This document shows, piece by piece, positions 1 to 7,617 of a DNA stretch of 38,213 bases. The notes below the pieces were generated by a model. The model searched no databases. It saw nothing but the letters and a program-made list of their open reading frames with translations, and was not told the origin of the DNA. How positions within the stretch are numbered: the first letter of the stretch is position 1; each line of letters opens with the position of its first letter. The stretch comes from Bacillota bacterium (GTDB lineage: Bacteria > Bacillota > Sulfobacillia > JAIMAT01). The position numbers and the translations under genes are program-made. The stretch covers positions 1-38,213 of the forward strand of contig JASBVS010000001.1 of the NCBI GenBank assembly GCA_029960955.1, in the 5' to 3' direction.

Positions 1-601
1 AGCGGTGGAACGACTCCTGGAGGGGGTCGATGGCGAGGGCGGCCCGGCTGTGGGAAGCAAGCGCCTCCCAGTTGCGGGCCGCCTCTGCCAAGCCTGCGAG
101 TCGTTCTAGGACCACGAGAACCCGCCGGTCCCAGAGGTGCCGTTGCTGTTCAAGCCATACCTGGTACTCCGCACTGTCGGGCACCGAAAACCCGTCCAGA
201 AAGGGTCCACGACGTAAGGCCAACGCAGCCGCGAGTTGCTTTTCGTCCCGCTCGTGCAGGGTGGACGTTTGGGGGCCCTCGATTCCTGCCTCGCGGCAGA
301 ACTGCATGATGTCCAGCTGTACATGCGCGTCAGGATCCCAGGAGAGTACCTCTCTCGTGACGTGCAGGGGGAACGCGGGCAATGCGCGACGGAGCGTGAC
401 AAGAACGGTGGTCAGAGTACGACGGGCGCTCGGCTCATAAGAGCCCTCCCACAAGAGACCTGCGAGGTGGCTGCGCGTGAACTTTTTCTCCGGCTGCGCC
501 GCCAGATACCAGAGAAGGGCTTCCCCCTTACGCGTGGAGAGCAAAACCGGTCCGTGGGGCCCCACAACGTATGGCCTGCCCATAAGGCCTAGCTGGAGCA
601 C
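1..601 (-). CDS. BTAD (SARP-type) transcriptional activator, N-terminal 200 residues, cut by window edge
   Basis: DNA-binding transcriptional activator; the frame stays open through base 2 and leaves the window, so the C-terminus is missing. Translation of the minus strand gives an OmpR-type winged helix at about residues 1-85 (RKGEALLWYLA, then RSHLAGLLWEG) followed by a bacterial transcriptional activator domain from about residue 95, with the family hallmarks AALALRRGPFLDGF, W.EQQR, and AALAIDPLQESFHR. The start chosen is GTG at 601, giving LQLGLMGRPYVVG, the usual first beta strands of such proteins, with GAGG nine bases upstream; an ATG six codons later is the alternative. It lies divergent to the S-layer protein across a repeat array that looks like its operator. 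Small SARPs and large ATPase-containing BTAD regulators cannot be told apart from this fragment. Confidence 0.88.
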   Translation of the reverse strand, partial: MLQLGLMGRPYVVGPHGPVLLSTRKGEALLWYLAAQPEKKFTRSHLAGLLWEGSYEPSARRTLTTVLVTLRRALPAFPLHVTREVLSWDPDAHVQLDIMQFCREAGIEGPQTSTLHERDEKQLAAALALRRGPFLDGFSVPDSAEYQVWLEQQRHLWDRRVLVVLERLAGLAEAARNWEALASHSRAALAIDPLQESFHR

Positions 602-686
602 GAACTTACACCTCGGAGCAGTTCCCCGGGGGCATTGTACCGCGGGGACATCTCGTCAGGCCCTCTCTATTCGTCGCGAGTCGCCG

Positions 687-784
687 TGATCCTGCCCGGA
701 TGGGCTGACCCTTTTGCAGGAGATTTGCACTGATGCTGCCCGAACGGGCTGACCTTTTTGCAGGACATTTGCACTGGATTTGGA
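687..784. repeat. 44-bp tandem direct repeat with 11-bp-phased TTTGCA motifs; possible SARP operator
   Basis: Two adjacent 44-bp units (687-730 and 731-774) differ at only about five positions. TTTGCA occurs at 713, 724, 757 and 768, and TTTGGA at 779; all starts are separated by multiples of 11. GGGCTGACC recurs once per unit. Helically phased direct repeats just upstream of a promoter are the known binding layout for SARP/BTAD activators, and such a regulator is encoded next door. The alternative is a leftover IS21-like transposon end, as those ends also carry multiple repeats, but no transposase is visible. Confidence 0.8.
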
Positions 785-806
785 GCGCTTTTCTCATCCT
801 TATGTT
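779..806 (+). promoter_or_regulatory. putative promoter of the S-layer protein gene
   Basis: TTTGGA at 779-784 and TATGTT at 801-806 are separated by 16 bases. The -35 hexamer coincides with the last 11-bp-phased motif, as expected for an activator-dependent promoter. Inference from position only. Confidence 0.35.
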
Positions 807-920
807 AGCATCGAGCCCGTCGCGTGGTGCTGCCAGCCGGGCGCGGGACTCCAAGATGAGCGCGCGGACCGGCAGCAGGCGACAGTAGCTACGAGAGCCA
901 TATAAAGGGGGGAACCGCGC

Positions 921-2882
921 GTGAGCGCAGCTCACGGCTGGCGAGAGCGGCTCGCGGTAGTTCTCGCCGTACTGGTGGCCGTTTTCGGGTTCGTGTCGTT
1001 CTATCCCTACTCCGCGTTTGCTGCCACGCCTGACGCCGGCCAGTCGACGGTGACGGCCAGCCCGACCTCGGTGCCGGGCGACGGCACGACGGCCGCGACG
1101 GTGACCGTCACGGTCAAGGACGCGTCCGGCAGCCCGAACCAGGGCGTTACGGTGAGGCTGGCCCAGGGCGGCGGCTCGACCATCGCTGCGGCCAGCTCGG
1201 GCAGCGACACCAGCAACGCCACGGTGAGCCCGGCGACTACGTTTTACGTGAGCACGAGCGGCAGCGACTCCAACAGCGGTACGACTCCGACGAGTGCGTT
1301 CGCCACGATCGCACACGCCCTGAGCGTAGCTCCGGCCGGAGGGACGATCCTGGTGGAGCCGGGTACGTACAGCCTGAGCGCGCCGCTGACGGTGAGCCAA
1401 GCGGTCCACCTGGAGTCCGACGCGAGCAACGGCGGCTCAGCGAGCAACACGATCATCGATGCCACCGGCCAGCCGAACGGTATCGTGATCTCCGGCAGCG
1501 CTGCGGCGGGCACGGTGATCGACGGCCTCACGGTGCAGAAGGCGGACAAAGCGGGCATCGTCGTCGAGAGCACGTCGAACGTGACGATCGAGAACAGCGT
1601 GATCCAGGAGAACGATCAGAGCTTCGCGGCGAGCAACCCGTCGCCGCCAGCGTGCGGCCCGAACGGACCTAGCGGGTGCTTCAGCGCGACGAACAGCGTG
1701 CCGTGCTCTCTGCAGAACGACTGCGAAGCACTGCACCTGATCGGGGTCACGAATTCGACGGTCAAGAACAACACGGTCCAGAACAACCTCGACGGCGGCA
1801 TCTATCTGACGGACGAGACTGGACCGACGACTGGGAACACGGTCAGCGGCAACCGGGTGCTGAACAACCAGGTGGATTGCGGTATCACTCTGGCCTCACA
1901 CACAGGCCAGGGCGTGAATGACAACACGGTTATCGGCAACACGTCAATCGGCAACGGGGCGGCGGGGATCGTGCTGGCGACCCCGGCGGGTACGGTGACA
2001 GGGAACACGGTGGAGAACAACACCGTGGAGGGCAACGGCATGGGCGGCATCGTCCTGCACACCCACGCGCCGAGCGCCAACGTTTCGGGGAACGTGATCC
2101 AAAACAACACGATCAGCGGCAACCAGGCCGACCCTGACAGCGGCGCTACTGCTCCGGAGGGCATTTCCATCGCGGCTGCCGGGCCGGCGGCAGCGCCGAT
2201 CGCGAACACGACGATCACGGGCAACACGATCAGCAACGAGTTCTTCGGTGTGGTCCTGAACGGCGTGACCGGCACAACGGTGCCCACGACGGGGAGCGGA
2301 GCGAACAGCATCAGCGTGACGAGTGGTGGCCAGGCGGTGGCCAACTTCCGCTTCTCGGATGTGTCGCCCAGCTACTGGGCCTACGCAGACATCCAGACGC
2401 TGGTGAAGGCGGGCGTGGTCAACGGCTTTCCCGACGGCACCTTCCGGCCGGAGCAGCCAGTGACACGGGCGGAGTTCGTGAGGATGCTCGTCCTGGCTAT
2501 CGGGCTCAAGCCCGGCGAGACGGGCAGCACGCCGTTCGGGGACGTTCCGGCGGGTGAGTGGTACGCGCCGGACGTGTCGGCTGCCGTTCAGGCTGGTATC
2601 GTGAAGGGTCTAACGCCCACGACGTTCGGGCCCGACCAGACGATCACGCGGGAGCAGATGGCGGTACTGCTGGCGCGGGCGTTGAAGCTGACGGGGAGCG
2701 TGAACCTGACGTTCACCGACAAGGCCGAGATCGATGCGTGGGCGCAGGCCGCGGTGCAGGCAGCCGTGGCGGCTGGTTACCTCAACGGCTTCCCGGATGG
2801 CAGCTTCCGGTCGCTTGGGACGACGAACCGAGCGCAGGCGGCGAAAGTGCTGGCCATGGTGCTTCAGCACACTCGTCAGTAA
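921..2882 (+). CDS. Secreted Big-1-like / right-handed beta-helix protein with three SLH domains
   Basis: Cell-surface protein of 653 residues. The signal peptide is residues 1-34 (arginines, then LAVVLAVLVAVFGF, cleavage after AFA). Residues 36-92 match the start of a bacterial Ig-like (invasin/Big-1) domain (VTASPTSVPGDGTTAATVTV) that stops short after SDTSNAT. From about residue 97 a pectate-lyase-type beta helix follows (FYVSTSGSDSNSG, then many turns such as NTVENNTVEGNGMGGI, rich in N, T and G). Residues 473-653 hold three SLH repeats (FSDVSPSYWAY, FGDVPAGEWYA, FTDKAEIDAWA) with TRAEF/TREQM motifs, which bind pyruvylated wall polymers. The start is GTG behind AAAGGGGGG. Probably an S-layer-attached carbohydrate-binding or polysaccharide-degrading protein; catalytic residues cannot be assigned. 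Confidence 0.9.
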   Translation: MSAAHGWRERLAVVLAVLVAVFGFVSFYPYSAFAATPDAGQSTVTASPTSVPGDGTTAATVTVTVKDASGSPNQGVTVRLAQGGGSTIAAASSGSDTSNATVSPATTFYVSTSGSDSNSGTTPTSAFATIAHALSVAPAGGTILVEPGTYSLSAPLTVSQAVHLESDASNGGSASNTIIDATGQPNGIVISGSAAAGTVIDGLTVQKADKAGIVVESTSNVTIENSVIQENDQSFAASNPSPPACGPNGPSGCFSATNSVPCSLQNDCEALHLIGVTNSTVKNNTVQNNLDGGIYLTDETGPTTGNTVSGNRVLNNQVDCGITLASHTGQGVNDNTVIGNTSIGNGAAGIVLATPAGTVTGNTVENNTVEGNGMGGIVLHTHAPSANVSGNVIQNNTISGNQADPDSGATAPEGISIAAAGPAAAPIANTTITGNTISNEFFGVVLNGVTGTTVPTTGSGANSISVTSGGQAVANFRFSDVSPSYWAYADIQTLVKAGVVNGFPDGTFRPEQPVTRAEFVRMLVLAIGLKPGETGSTPFGDVPAGEWYAPDVSAAVQAGIVKGLTPTTFGPDQTITREQMAVLLARALKLTGSVNLTFTDKAEIDAWAQAAVQAAVAAGYLNGFPDGSFRSLGTTNRAQAAKVLAMVLQHTRQ

Positions 2883-2970
2883 CGACTGGTTCCAATAGGG
2901 AGGTTCAAGGTTCAATTCCGTCAAGCTTCGATTTTCACCACGGGGCTTATCAAACAAGGGGGTGTTCCGA

Positions 2971-3555
2971 TTGCAGGCACTCTATCCCGTGGCACTATTC
3001 GTCCACGTTCTCGGCGTCGGCATGCTCTTCGCGGGCGACGGCGTCACCTATGCCGTGCTGAAGAGCCTGCGGAACGCGTCGACGAGCGGGCAGGTGCGGG
3101 TGGTGTGCGGTGCGATGCGGTGGGCCGGACCGCTGCACATGGTCGGACCGCTCATGATCCTGGCTGGCGGCCTCTACATGGTCGCGACCGCCTGGGGTTG
3201 GACGACGGCCTGGATCGATGTGGCCCTCGTGAGCTTCGCCGTCGCCTCGTACCTCGGCATCGGTGTGTCCCAGAAGAAGATGAAGGCGCTCGCGGGCCAG
3301 GCCGCGGCCGCGCCGGACGGTCCGATCGGCGCGGACTTGGCGGCCGCTCTTCAGGACCGCACGATGTGGATCGTCAGCGGCGTGCTGTTCGTCTGGCTGG
3401 CCGCCTTCCTGTATCTGATGATCCTCAAGCCGGGCTGGACGGTCTCGATCGCGGCAATGGTGATCTCCACCGCGCTCGGATGGATGGTGGGCGTGCGGAA
3501 CGCGGCCCGGACGGCCGCCTCGGTCACGACGACGGCCGGCGTGCTCGAAGGCTGA
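2971..3555 (+). CDS. Integral membrane protein, DUF2269-like
   Basis: Hydrophobic protein of about 194 residues with four to five membrane spans (QALYPVALFVHVLGVGMLF; GPLMILAGGLYMVATAWGW; DVALVSFAVASYLGIGV; VSGVLFVWLAAFLYLMIL; SIAAMVISTALGWMVGV) and short charged loops. The first helix (LFVHVLGVGMLFAGD) resembles the DUF2269 family of predicted membrane proteins; function unknown. TTG at 2971 is preferred because AAGGGGG lies six to eight bases upstream; an in-frame GTG at 2962 sits on top of that ribosome site. No promoter was seen in the 88 bases after the S-layer gene, so it may be cotranscribed with it. Confidence 0.7.
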   Translation: MQALYPVALFVHVLGVGMLFAGDGVTYAVLKSLRNASTSGQVRVVCGAMRWAGPLHMVGPLMILAGGLYMVATAWGWTTAWIDVALVSFAVASYLGIGVSQKKMKALAGQAAAAPDGPIGADLAAALQDRTMWIVSGVLFVWLAAFLYLMILKPGWTVSIAAMVISTALGWMVGVRNAARTAASVTTTAGVLEG

Positions 3556-3773
3556 CGCCCAGCTGACGGAGAAGGCCCTCGAGATCCGGATAGGCCCCCG
3601 GAGGGGCCCGGGCCTCAAGTACGGGTCGGTCGCCTGGGCGTGGATCCCGGAGGATCCCCGGCCCGAGGAGTGGCTTGCGTGGACGGACATCCGGACGCCC
3701 GAATCGCCTGAAGGGTGCGGAGGGCTGGGCGATCGGAGAGCTTATCCCGGGCAGAGAACTCGCCATAACGAAC
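3556..3773. other. Intergenic stretch, possible decayed coding remnant
   Basis: No start-bearing gene is seen. One plus-strand frame without a start codon reads protein-like text (LTEKALEIRIG, then SVAWAWIPEDPRPEEWLAW) before running into low-complexity sequence at the hairpin. This could be a degraded gene tail or chance in GC-rich DNA; I cannot name a family. Confidence 0.2.
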
Positions 3774-3805
3774 GAGGCGGGACGCGGCCACCGCGGTCCC
3801 GCCTC
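3774..3805. terminator. Hairpin between convergent genes
   Basis: GAGGCGGGAC-GCGG pairs with CCGC-G-GTCCCGCCTC, a 14-bp stem with one bulge and a three-base loop. It lies between the plus-strand membrane protein and the minus-strand Fur-family gene, so it can serve both. No clear T tract follows. Confidence 0.6.
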
Positions 3806-3890
3806 GACCGTCCTTCAGATTTCCGCCTACCGTCGGCAAGCGGTCACATCCGTCGGCGACGACTGCCGCCCGCGGTGGTGACGAGCGGCT

Positions 3891-4340
3891 TCACGTGAGC
3901 ATCCTGTCTACACTCCCTGCGCTCGCGCAGCAAGCATTGCAGAGACCGAAATAAAAGACTTCCACGCGCTCGACCTTGCCCGCGTTCACTCGGCAATCCG
4001 GCGGCTTCGGTCGGCCGGTGGCGGGGACGTCGTACCAGCGGCCGCAGCGTTCGCAGATGAAGTGGTCGTGCTCCTCCAGGTCGAGGCCGTACAGGCGGAC
4101 TCCGTTCGGGTCCGTGTGCTCGTCGAGGAGTCCCGCCTTTCGCTCGTCGTCCAGCGCTTTGTAGACGGTCGCCCTGGACATCTCCGGGGCGTGTTCGTGG
4201 ATCCGGGCCAGCACCTCGGCCGCCGTCAGGTGCAGTGACGGTTCCGCGAGGAAGAGGTGGAGGACCGCCCTGCGCTGGGCGGTGACGCGCAGTCCCCGCT
4301 CCTGCAAGAGCTTGATCGCCTGCTCCTGCTTCGGATCCAC
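3891..4340 (-). CDS. Fur/PerR-family metal-dependent repressor
   Basis: Regulator of 149 residues, the usual Fur-family length. The N-terminal winged helix includes GLRVTAQRRAVLHLF and the recognition helix SRATVYKALDDERKAGLL. The C-terminal dimerisation half has the metal-binding EEHDHFICERC segment and a second Cys pair (GLCNACC), giving the two CxxC structural zinc motifs typical of PerR, Fur and Zur. Start is GTG with GGGGAGG upstream. The gene follows dps by 36 bases in the same direction, which favours a peroxide-responsive (PerR) or iron-responsive role controlling dps and perhaps its own operon. Sequence alone does not separate PerR from Fur. Confidence 0.9.
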   Translation of the reverse strand: MDPKQEQAIKLLQERGLRVTAQRRAVLHLFLAEPSLHLTAAEVLARIHEHAPEMSRATVYKALDDERKAGLLDEHTDPNGVRLYGLDLEEHDHFICERCGRWYDVPATGRPKPPDCRVNAGKVERVEVFYFGLCNACCASAGSVDRMLT

Positions 4341-4376
4341 GCCAGCCGCCTCCCCGGAAGGAGTTCTGCCGCGATC

Positions 4377-4883
4377 TCACTCAGCCGCTTCAAGGTGGGC
4401 CGACAGGAACCAGAGGTCCTTGTCCGCCCGGCGCGCGAGTTCGGTCAGCAGGTCGGCCGTGACCGGATCGCCGGACCTCGCGGCGAGCTCGATGCCCGAA
4501 TAGAGCCTGGCCGTCACCTTCCTGAGGCCGTCCACCACCCAGCCGATCCACTTCGAGGCGGTCCGCTCGGGGGCGGACTCCGACGGGGAGCCGCCACCGG
4601 GTACCTCCCACACCGCGGCCACCTCCGCGGTGGTTCCCCGGGCGCCCCCGCCCAGTTGGACGGCGCGTTCGGCCAGCAGGTCGACGCCCTCTTCGAGGTG
4701 CGAGGCCACCCGGTCGAAGAGCTCGTGGATCTCCAGGAAGTTCTCCCCCTTGACGTTCCAGTGTGCCACCTTGGTCGCCAACTGCTGGCCACGGAGGGAG
4801 AGGGAAAGCTCGTTGAGCTCCCGGACCAGCGCTTCGCGGGCTTCGCCTCCGACGGGCACGGCTGAACTCCTCATACCGCTCAT
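4377..4883 (-). CDS. dps: Dps-type DNA-binding ferritin
   Basis: Mini-ferritin of about 168 residues that would store iron oxidised by peroxide and protect DNA. The ferroxidase signature is present: HWNVKGENFLEIHELFD followed by VDLLAERAVQLGG, supplying His, His, Asp and Glu ligands shared between subunits. The C-terminal helix has the ADKDLWFLSAHLE motif. The start at ATG 4883 follows AAAGGGG; a frame extension to 4919 exists but would precede the ribosome site. It is first in a two-gene operon with the Fur/PerR-family gene and has its own vegetative promoter. A proline/glycine-rich loop (VPGGGSPSESAPERT) is longer than in many Dps proteins. Confidence 0.9.
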   Translation of the reverse strand: MSGMRSSAVPVGGEAREALVRELNELSLSLRGQQLATKVAHWNVKGENFLEIHELFDRVASHLEEGVDLLAERAVQLGGGARGTTAEVAAVWEVPGGGSPSESAPERTASKWIGWVVDGLRKVTARLYSGIELAARSGDPVTADLLTELARRADKDLWFLSAHLEAAE

Positions 4884-4939
4884 TCGATACAGCACCCCTT
4901 TCTGTCTCCGCTCCGACACAGGAGCATAGACTCAGTCCG

Positions 4940-4968
4940 AGTATAGAGCATGTCTTAGAAAGGTACAA
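4940..4968 (-). promoter_or_regulatory. Sigma-A-type promoter of dps-perR
   Basis: On the minus strand, TTGTAC (4968-4963), a 17-base spacer, then TATACT (4945-4940). Predicted transcription starts about 50 bases before the dps ATG. The segment TTAGAAAGGTACAAG on the plus strand (4954-4968) overlaps the -35 and is a weak match to a PerR box. Confidence 0.7.
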
Positions 4969-5179
4969 GTCTGATGGCCCCGTAGGCCGATCGCCTCTCG
5001 AGCTACGATGGTCGAGCTGGCTGCGCGCGATGCGACCGTCGGGGCATGGACCGGTTCGACTTGGAGCTGGGCCTTGCGAGAGGCGAAAGAGGTGAGGTGG
5101 GTAAGGAGCTCCCGGCCGCCCCGGACCCGGGGATGCGGCGGGACGCGCCGCGCGCCCGCTGCCTGGCGCCTTCGAGGTC
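4969..5179. other. Intergenic region, no gene recognised
   Basis: Between the dps promoter and the terminator of the oxidoreductase operon. Frames that run through it in the plus direction have no ribosome site and read as low-complexity Arg/Ala/Pro. Nothing else seen. Confidence 0.5.
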
Positions 5180-5212
5180 AAAGGGCGGCGCGGGCGCCCT
5201 GCCCGGCCGCCC
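5180..5212 (-). terminator. Putative terminator of the oxidoreductase operon
   Basis: Read on the minus strand, GGGCGGC pairs with GCCGCCC around an inner GGGCGCCC hairpin and is followed by TTT. It lies 55 bases after the beta-subunit stop. Confidence 0.4.
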
Positions 5213-5267
5213 GTGCCGCCCCGCTCGCCGCCCTCTTCGCTTGGCCCGGCGGTTCAGCCACCCCGCC

Positions 5268-6356
5268 TCACGGGGCCACCGCGCCGTTCGCCGCCGCGCC
5301 GGCGCCGTCCGCCAGGCCGGCCGCGCGCCGGCCGGGCTTGGGCAGCCCCTCGGGCAGCGCCTGCACCGGCAGGACGCCGGGCAGGATCCACTTCTCCCAC
5401 ATCTCGTCGACCTTGGCCTGGAAGTAGTCGACGTCCTCCTCCGTGAAGTGGGCGAAGCGGCCCTGGCGCATCAGGTACTCCCGGACGGGCTTCCGCTTCC
5501 GCCGGCCCTCCACGATCTGCCGGGTGATGCCGTTGTACTGGAGCTCGCCCTCGATCACCTCCCAGAGCGGGACGATGCCGCACTCGACGGCCAGCTGGCC
5601 CAGCTCCCGCGAGTAGCGCGGATCGAAGTCCCAGCCCTTGGGGCAGGCGTCGTGGACGTGGAGGTAGGTGGGTCCGCCCACGCGCAGCGCCGTGCGGATC
5701 TTGTTCATCACGTCGACGCCGAAGGCGGCGCTGGCCGAGCCGATGTAGCGCGCCTCGGGATGGCCCGCCACCAGCATCCCCGGCGTGTTCTTCTTCCAGC
5801 GGTCCTGGGTGATGCGCTTGACCGTCCCGCTCGGCGTGAAGGCCGTCACCGCACCCCAGGGGGTGCTGCCCGAAGCCTGGATGTCGGTGTTGGCGTAGGA
5901 CTCGTTGTCGTAGAGGATGATCAGCACGTTGTACTGCGTGTGCTGCAGCGCCGCCGAGATGGCCGAGAGGCCCATGTCGGCCCCGCCGCCGTCGCCGGCG
6001 ATGCCGATCACGTTGATCGGCTCCTCCGCCAGCTTCCCCTTCCGCTGCTGGACGGCGTAGCCGGCGGCGGCGCCGATGACCGCCGAGCCGGTGGCGCCCA
6101 GCTGCGTGTGCATCCACGGGATCACCCAGGGCGTCGCGTAGTAGCTCGTGTTGGCCACGTACATGCAGCCCGTGGCGCCGATGGTGACCGTCCTGGGCCC
6201 GGCCGCCTTGGCCAGGTACTTCATCAGGAGCGCCGAGTGGCAGCCCTGGCACGTGCGGTGGCCGGAGGTGTAGAACTCCTCCACCGGCACGTCGCGGATG
6301 GTCCGGATCGGCGCCAGCTCCGGCCGCTCCTGAGGCCGCGTCTGCGTGATCGCCAT
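5268..6356 (-). CDS. 2-oxoacid (probably oxalate):ferredoxin oxidoreductase, beta subunit (TPP-binding)
   Basis: Thiamine-pyrophosphate subunit of a pyruvate:ferredoxin-oxidoreductase-family enzyme, 362 residues. The ligands of the proximal [4Fe-4S] cluster are visible as C36, C39, C64 and C238 (CQGC; GATGC; HDACPKGW). The TPP/Mg motif is GDGGGADMG (121-129) with the partner Asn at 151 (YDNESYANT). In pyruvate enzymes the last motif usually runs YANTGGQ; here it is YANTDIQASG. The start chosen is ATG 6356 with GGAGG upstream; GTG 6368 is an alternative. It begins 28 bases after the alpha stop, so the two are cotranscribed. The C-terminal tail is Ala/Gly-rich. Substrate assignment rests on the alpha subunit and the transporter upstream. 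Confidence 0.92.
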   Translation of the reverse strand: MAITQTRPQERPELAPIRTIRDVPVEEFYTSGHRTCQGCHSALLMKYLAKAAGPRTVTIGATGCMYVANTSYYATPWVIPWMHTQLGATGSAVIGAAAGYAVQQRKGKLAEEPINVIGIAGDGGGADMGLSAISAALQHTQYNVLIILYDNESYANTDIQASGSTPWGAVTAFTPSGTVKRITQDRWKKNTPGMLVAGHPEARYIGSASAAFGVDVMNKIRTALRVGGPTYLHVHDACPKGWDFDPRYSRELGQLAVECGIVPLWEVIEGELQYNGITRQIVEGRRKRKPVREYLMRQGRFAHFTEEDVDYFQAKVDEMWEKWILPGVLPVQALPEGLPKPGRRAAGLADGAGAAANGAVAP

Positions 6357-6384
6357 CTTCCTTTCCACCTCCCGGCCGAACGCC

Positions 6385-7617
6385 TTATTCCACAGGGCCG
6401 CGGACGCCGATCCAGTGGGCGCTCTCCGCCCCCAGGTCGCCGGCGGCCGCCTGCTCCAGCTTCGCCTCGATCTGGAAGACGTCGTCCACCGAGACCTCGC
6501 GCCCGCCCAGGCCCGCGATGAAGCCGATCACCGGCGGCCGGTCCTCGAGGTCGTAGAGCGCGCTGCGCACCTCGTTGTAGACCGCCCCGCCGTGGCGCGT
6601 CGAACCGTACGAGTAGTCGCGGTCGACCACTCCCACCCCCTTCCGCCCGTGCAGCAAGCGCCTCAGCTCCTCGTCCGGGAAGGGACGGAACCACTTGATC
6701 CGCAGGAAGCCGACGCGCTTGCCCTCTTCGCGCAGCTGGTCGACCGCCACCTTGATCGGCATCGCCACCGTCCCCATGCCGATCAGCACGTAGTCGGCGT
6801 CCTCGACCCGGTAGGTCTCCACGAAGGGGTCCGGATCGCCCCGCCCCGTCAGCCGCTTCAGCTCCGCGTACGCCTCCGCGATCACCCCGCGCGCCCGGCG
6901 CATGGCCGCGTCGGACTGCTTGCGCGTCTCCATCACCCAGTCCTCGTTGTACTGGGGCGCGATGGAGATGGGGTTGTCGGGGTGGAAGCGCCGCTTCTTC
7001 AGGTCGTACGGCGGCAGGAAGGCCTCCACCAGATCCTTCTCCGGCACCAGCACCAGGTGCTGCGAGTGCGTCAGGAAGGCGCCGTCCATCGAGAGCGCGC
7101 AGGGCAGCGAGACGCGCGCGTCCTCCGCCACCCGGTAGGCCAAGAGCGTCGCGTCCAGCGCCTCCTGCCCCTCCGCCACCCAGTAGAGCAGCCAGCCCGA
7201 GTCGCGCACCATCAGCGCGTCGTTGTGCTCCACGCCGAAGGCGCCCGGGTCGTCCAGCGCCCGGTTGCCCACCAGCGCCACCACCGGCAGCCGCAGCGCC
7301 GCCGTCACCACGATGGCCTCCATGGCGTACATCCAGCCCACGCCCGAGGAGCCCACGAAGACCCGCGCCCCCGTCGCCGAGGCGTGCTTGACGATCTCGA
7401 ACTGCGAGTGCTCGCTCTCGGCCACGATGAAGTCCGCGTCCATCTGGCCGTTGGCGATCATCTTGGCCACCGAGGACATCACGCTGTCGTAGGGACGGAT
7501 CGGATAGCCCGCCATCACGTCCACGTCGGCCAGCCGCAGCGCCTGCGCCACCGCCTCCGTCCCCGTGATCAGCTCCTCGTGCTGCGCGAACCTCCGCGAA
7601 ACCTCCGTCATCGCCAT
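6385..7617 (-). CDS. 2-oxoacid (probably oxalate):ferredoxin oxidoreductase, alpha subunit
   Basis: Alpha subunit of 410 residues with the pyrimidine-binding and core domains of the PFOR family (ITGTEAVAQAL; GSSGVGWMYAMEAIVVTAAL; NRALDDPGAFGVEHNDAL; VRDSGWLLY). The substrate-contact loop, YPITPS in pyruvate enzymes, reads YPIRPYD (residues 38-44). As I recall it, this arginine substitution distinguishes the oxalate oxidoreductase of Moorella thermoacetica, where it binds the second carboxylate. Predicted reaction: oxalate to two CO2, with electrons to ferredoxin. ATG 7617 overlaps the upstream stop (TGATGG), indicating translational coupling; GGAAGGTGAG precedes it. If the motif is misleading, a pyruvate or 2-oxobutyrate enzyme is the alternative. 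Confidence 0.92.
   Translation of the reverse strand: MAMTEVSRRFAQHEELITGTEAVAQALRLADVDVMAGYPIRPYDSVMSSVAKMIANGQMDADFIVAESEHSQFEIVKHASATGARVFVGSSGVGWMYAMEAIVVTAALRLPVVALVGNRALDDPGAFGVEHNDALMVRDSGWLLYWVAEGQEALDATLLAYRVAEDARVSLPCALSMDGAFLTHSQHLVLVPEKDLVEAFLPPYDLKKRRFHPDNPISIAPQYNEDWVMETRKQSDAAMRRARGVIAEAYAELKRLTGRGDPDPFVETYRVEDADYVLIGMGTVAMPIKVAVDQLREEGKRVGFLRIKWFRPFPDEELRRLLHGRKGVGVVDRDYSYGSTRHGGAVYNEVRSALYDLEDRPPVIGFIAGLGGREVSVDDVFQIEAKLEQAAAGDLGAESAHWIGVRGPVE

Noticed and set aside
602-920. CRISPR array
   Set aside because: Only two adjacent 44-bp units with no spacers between them; the 11-bp internal phasing fits an operator.
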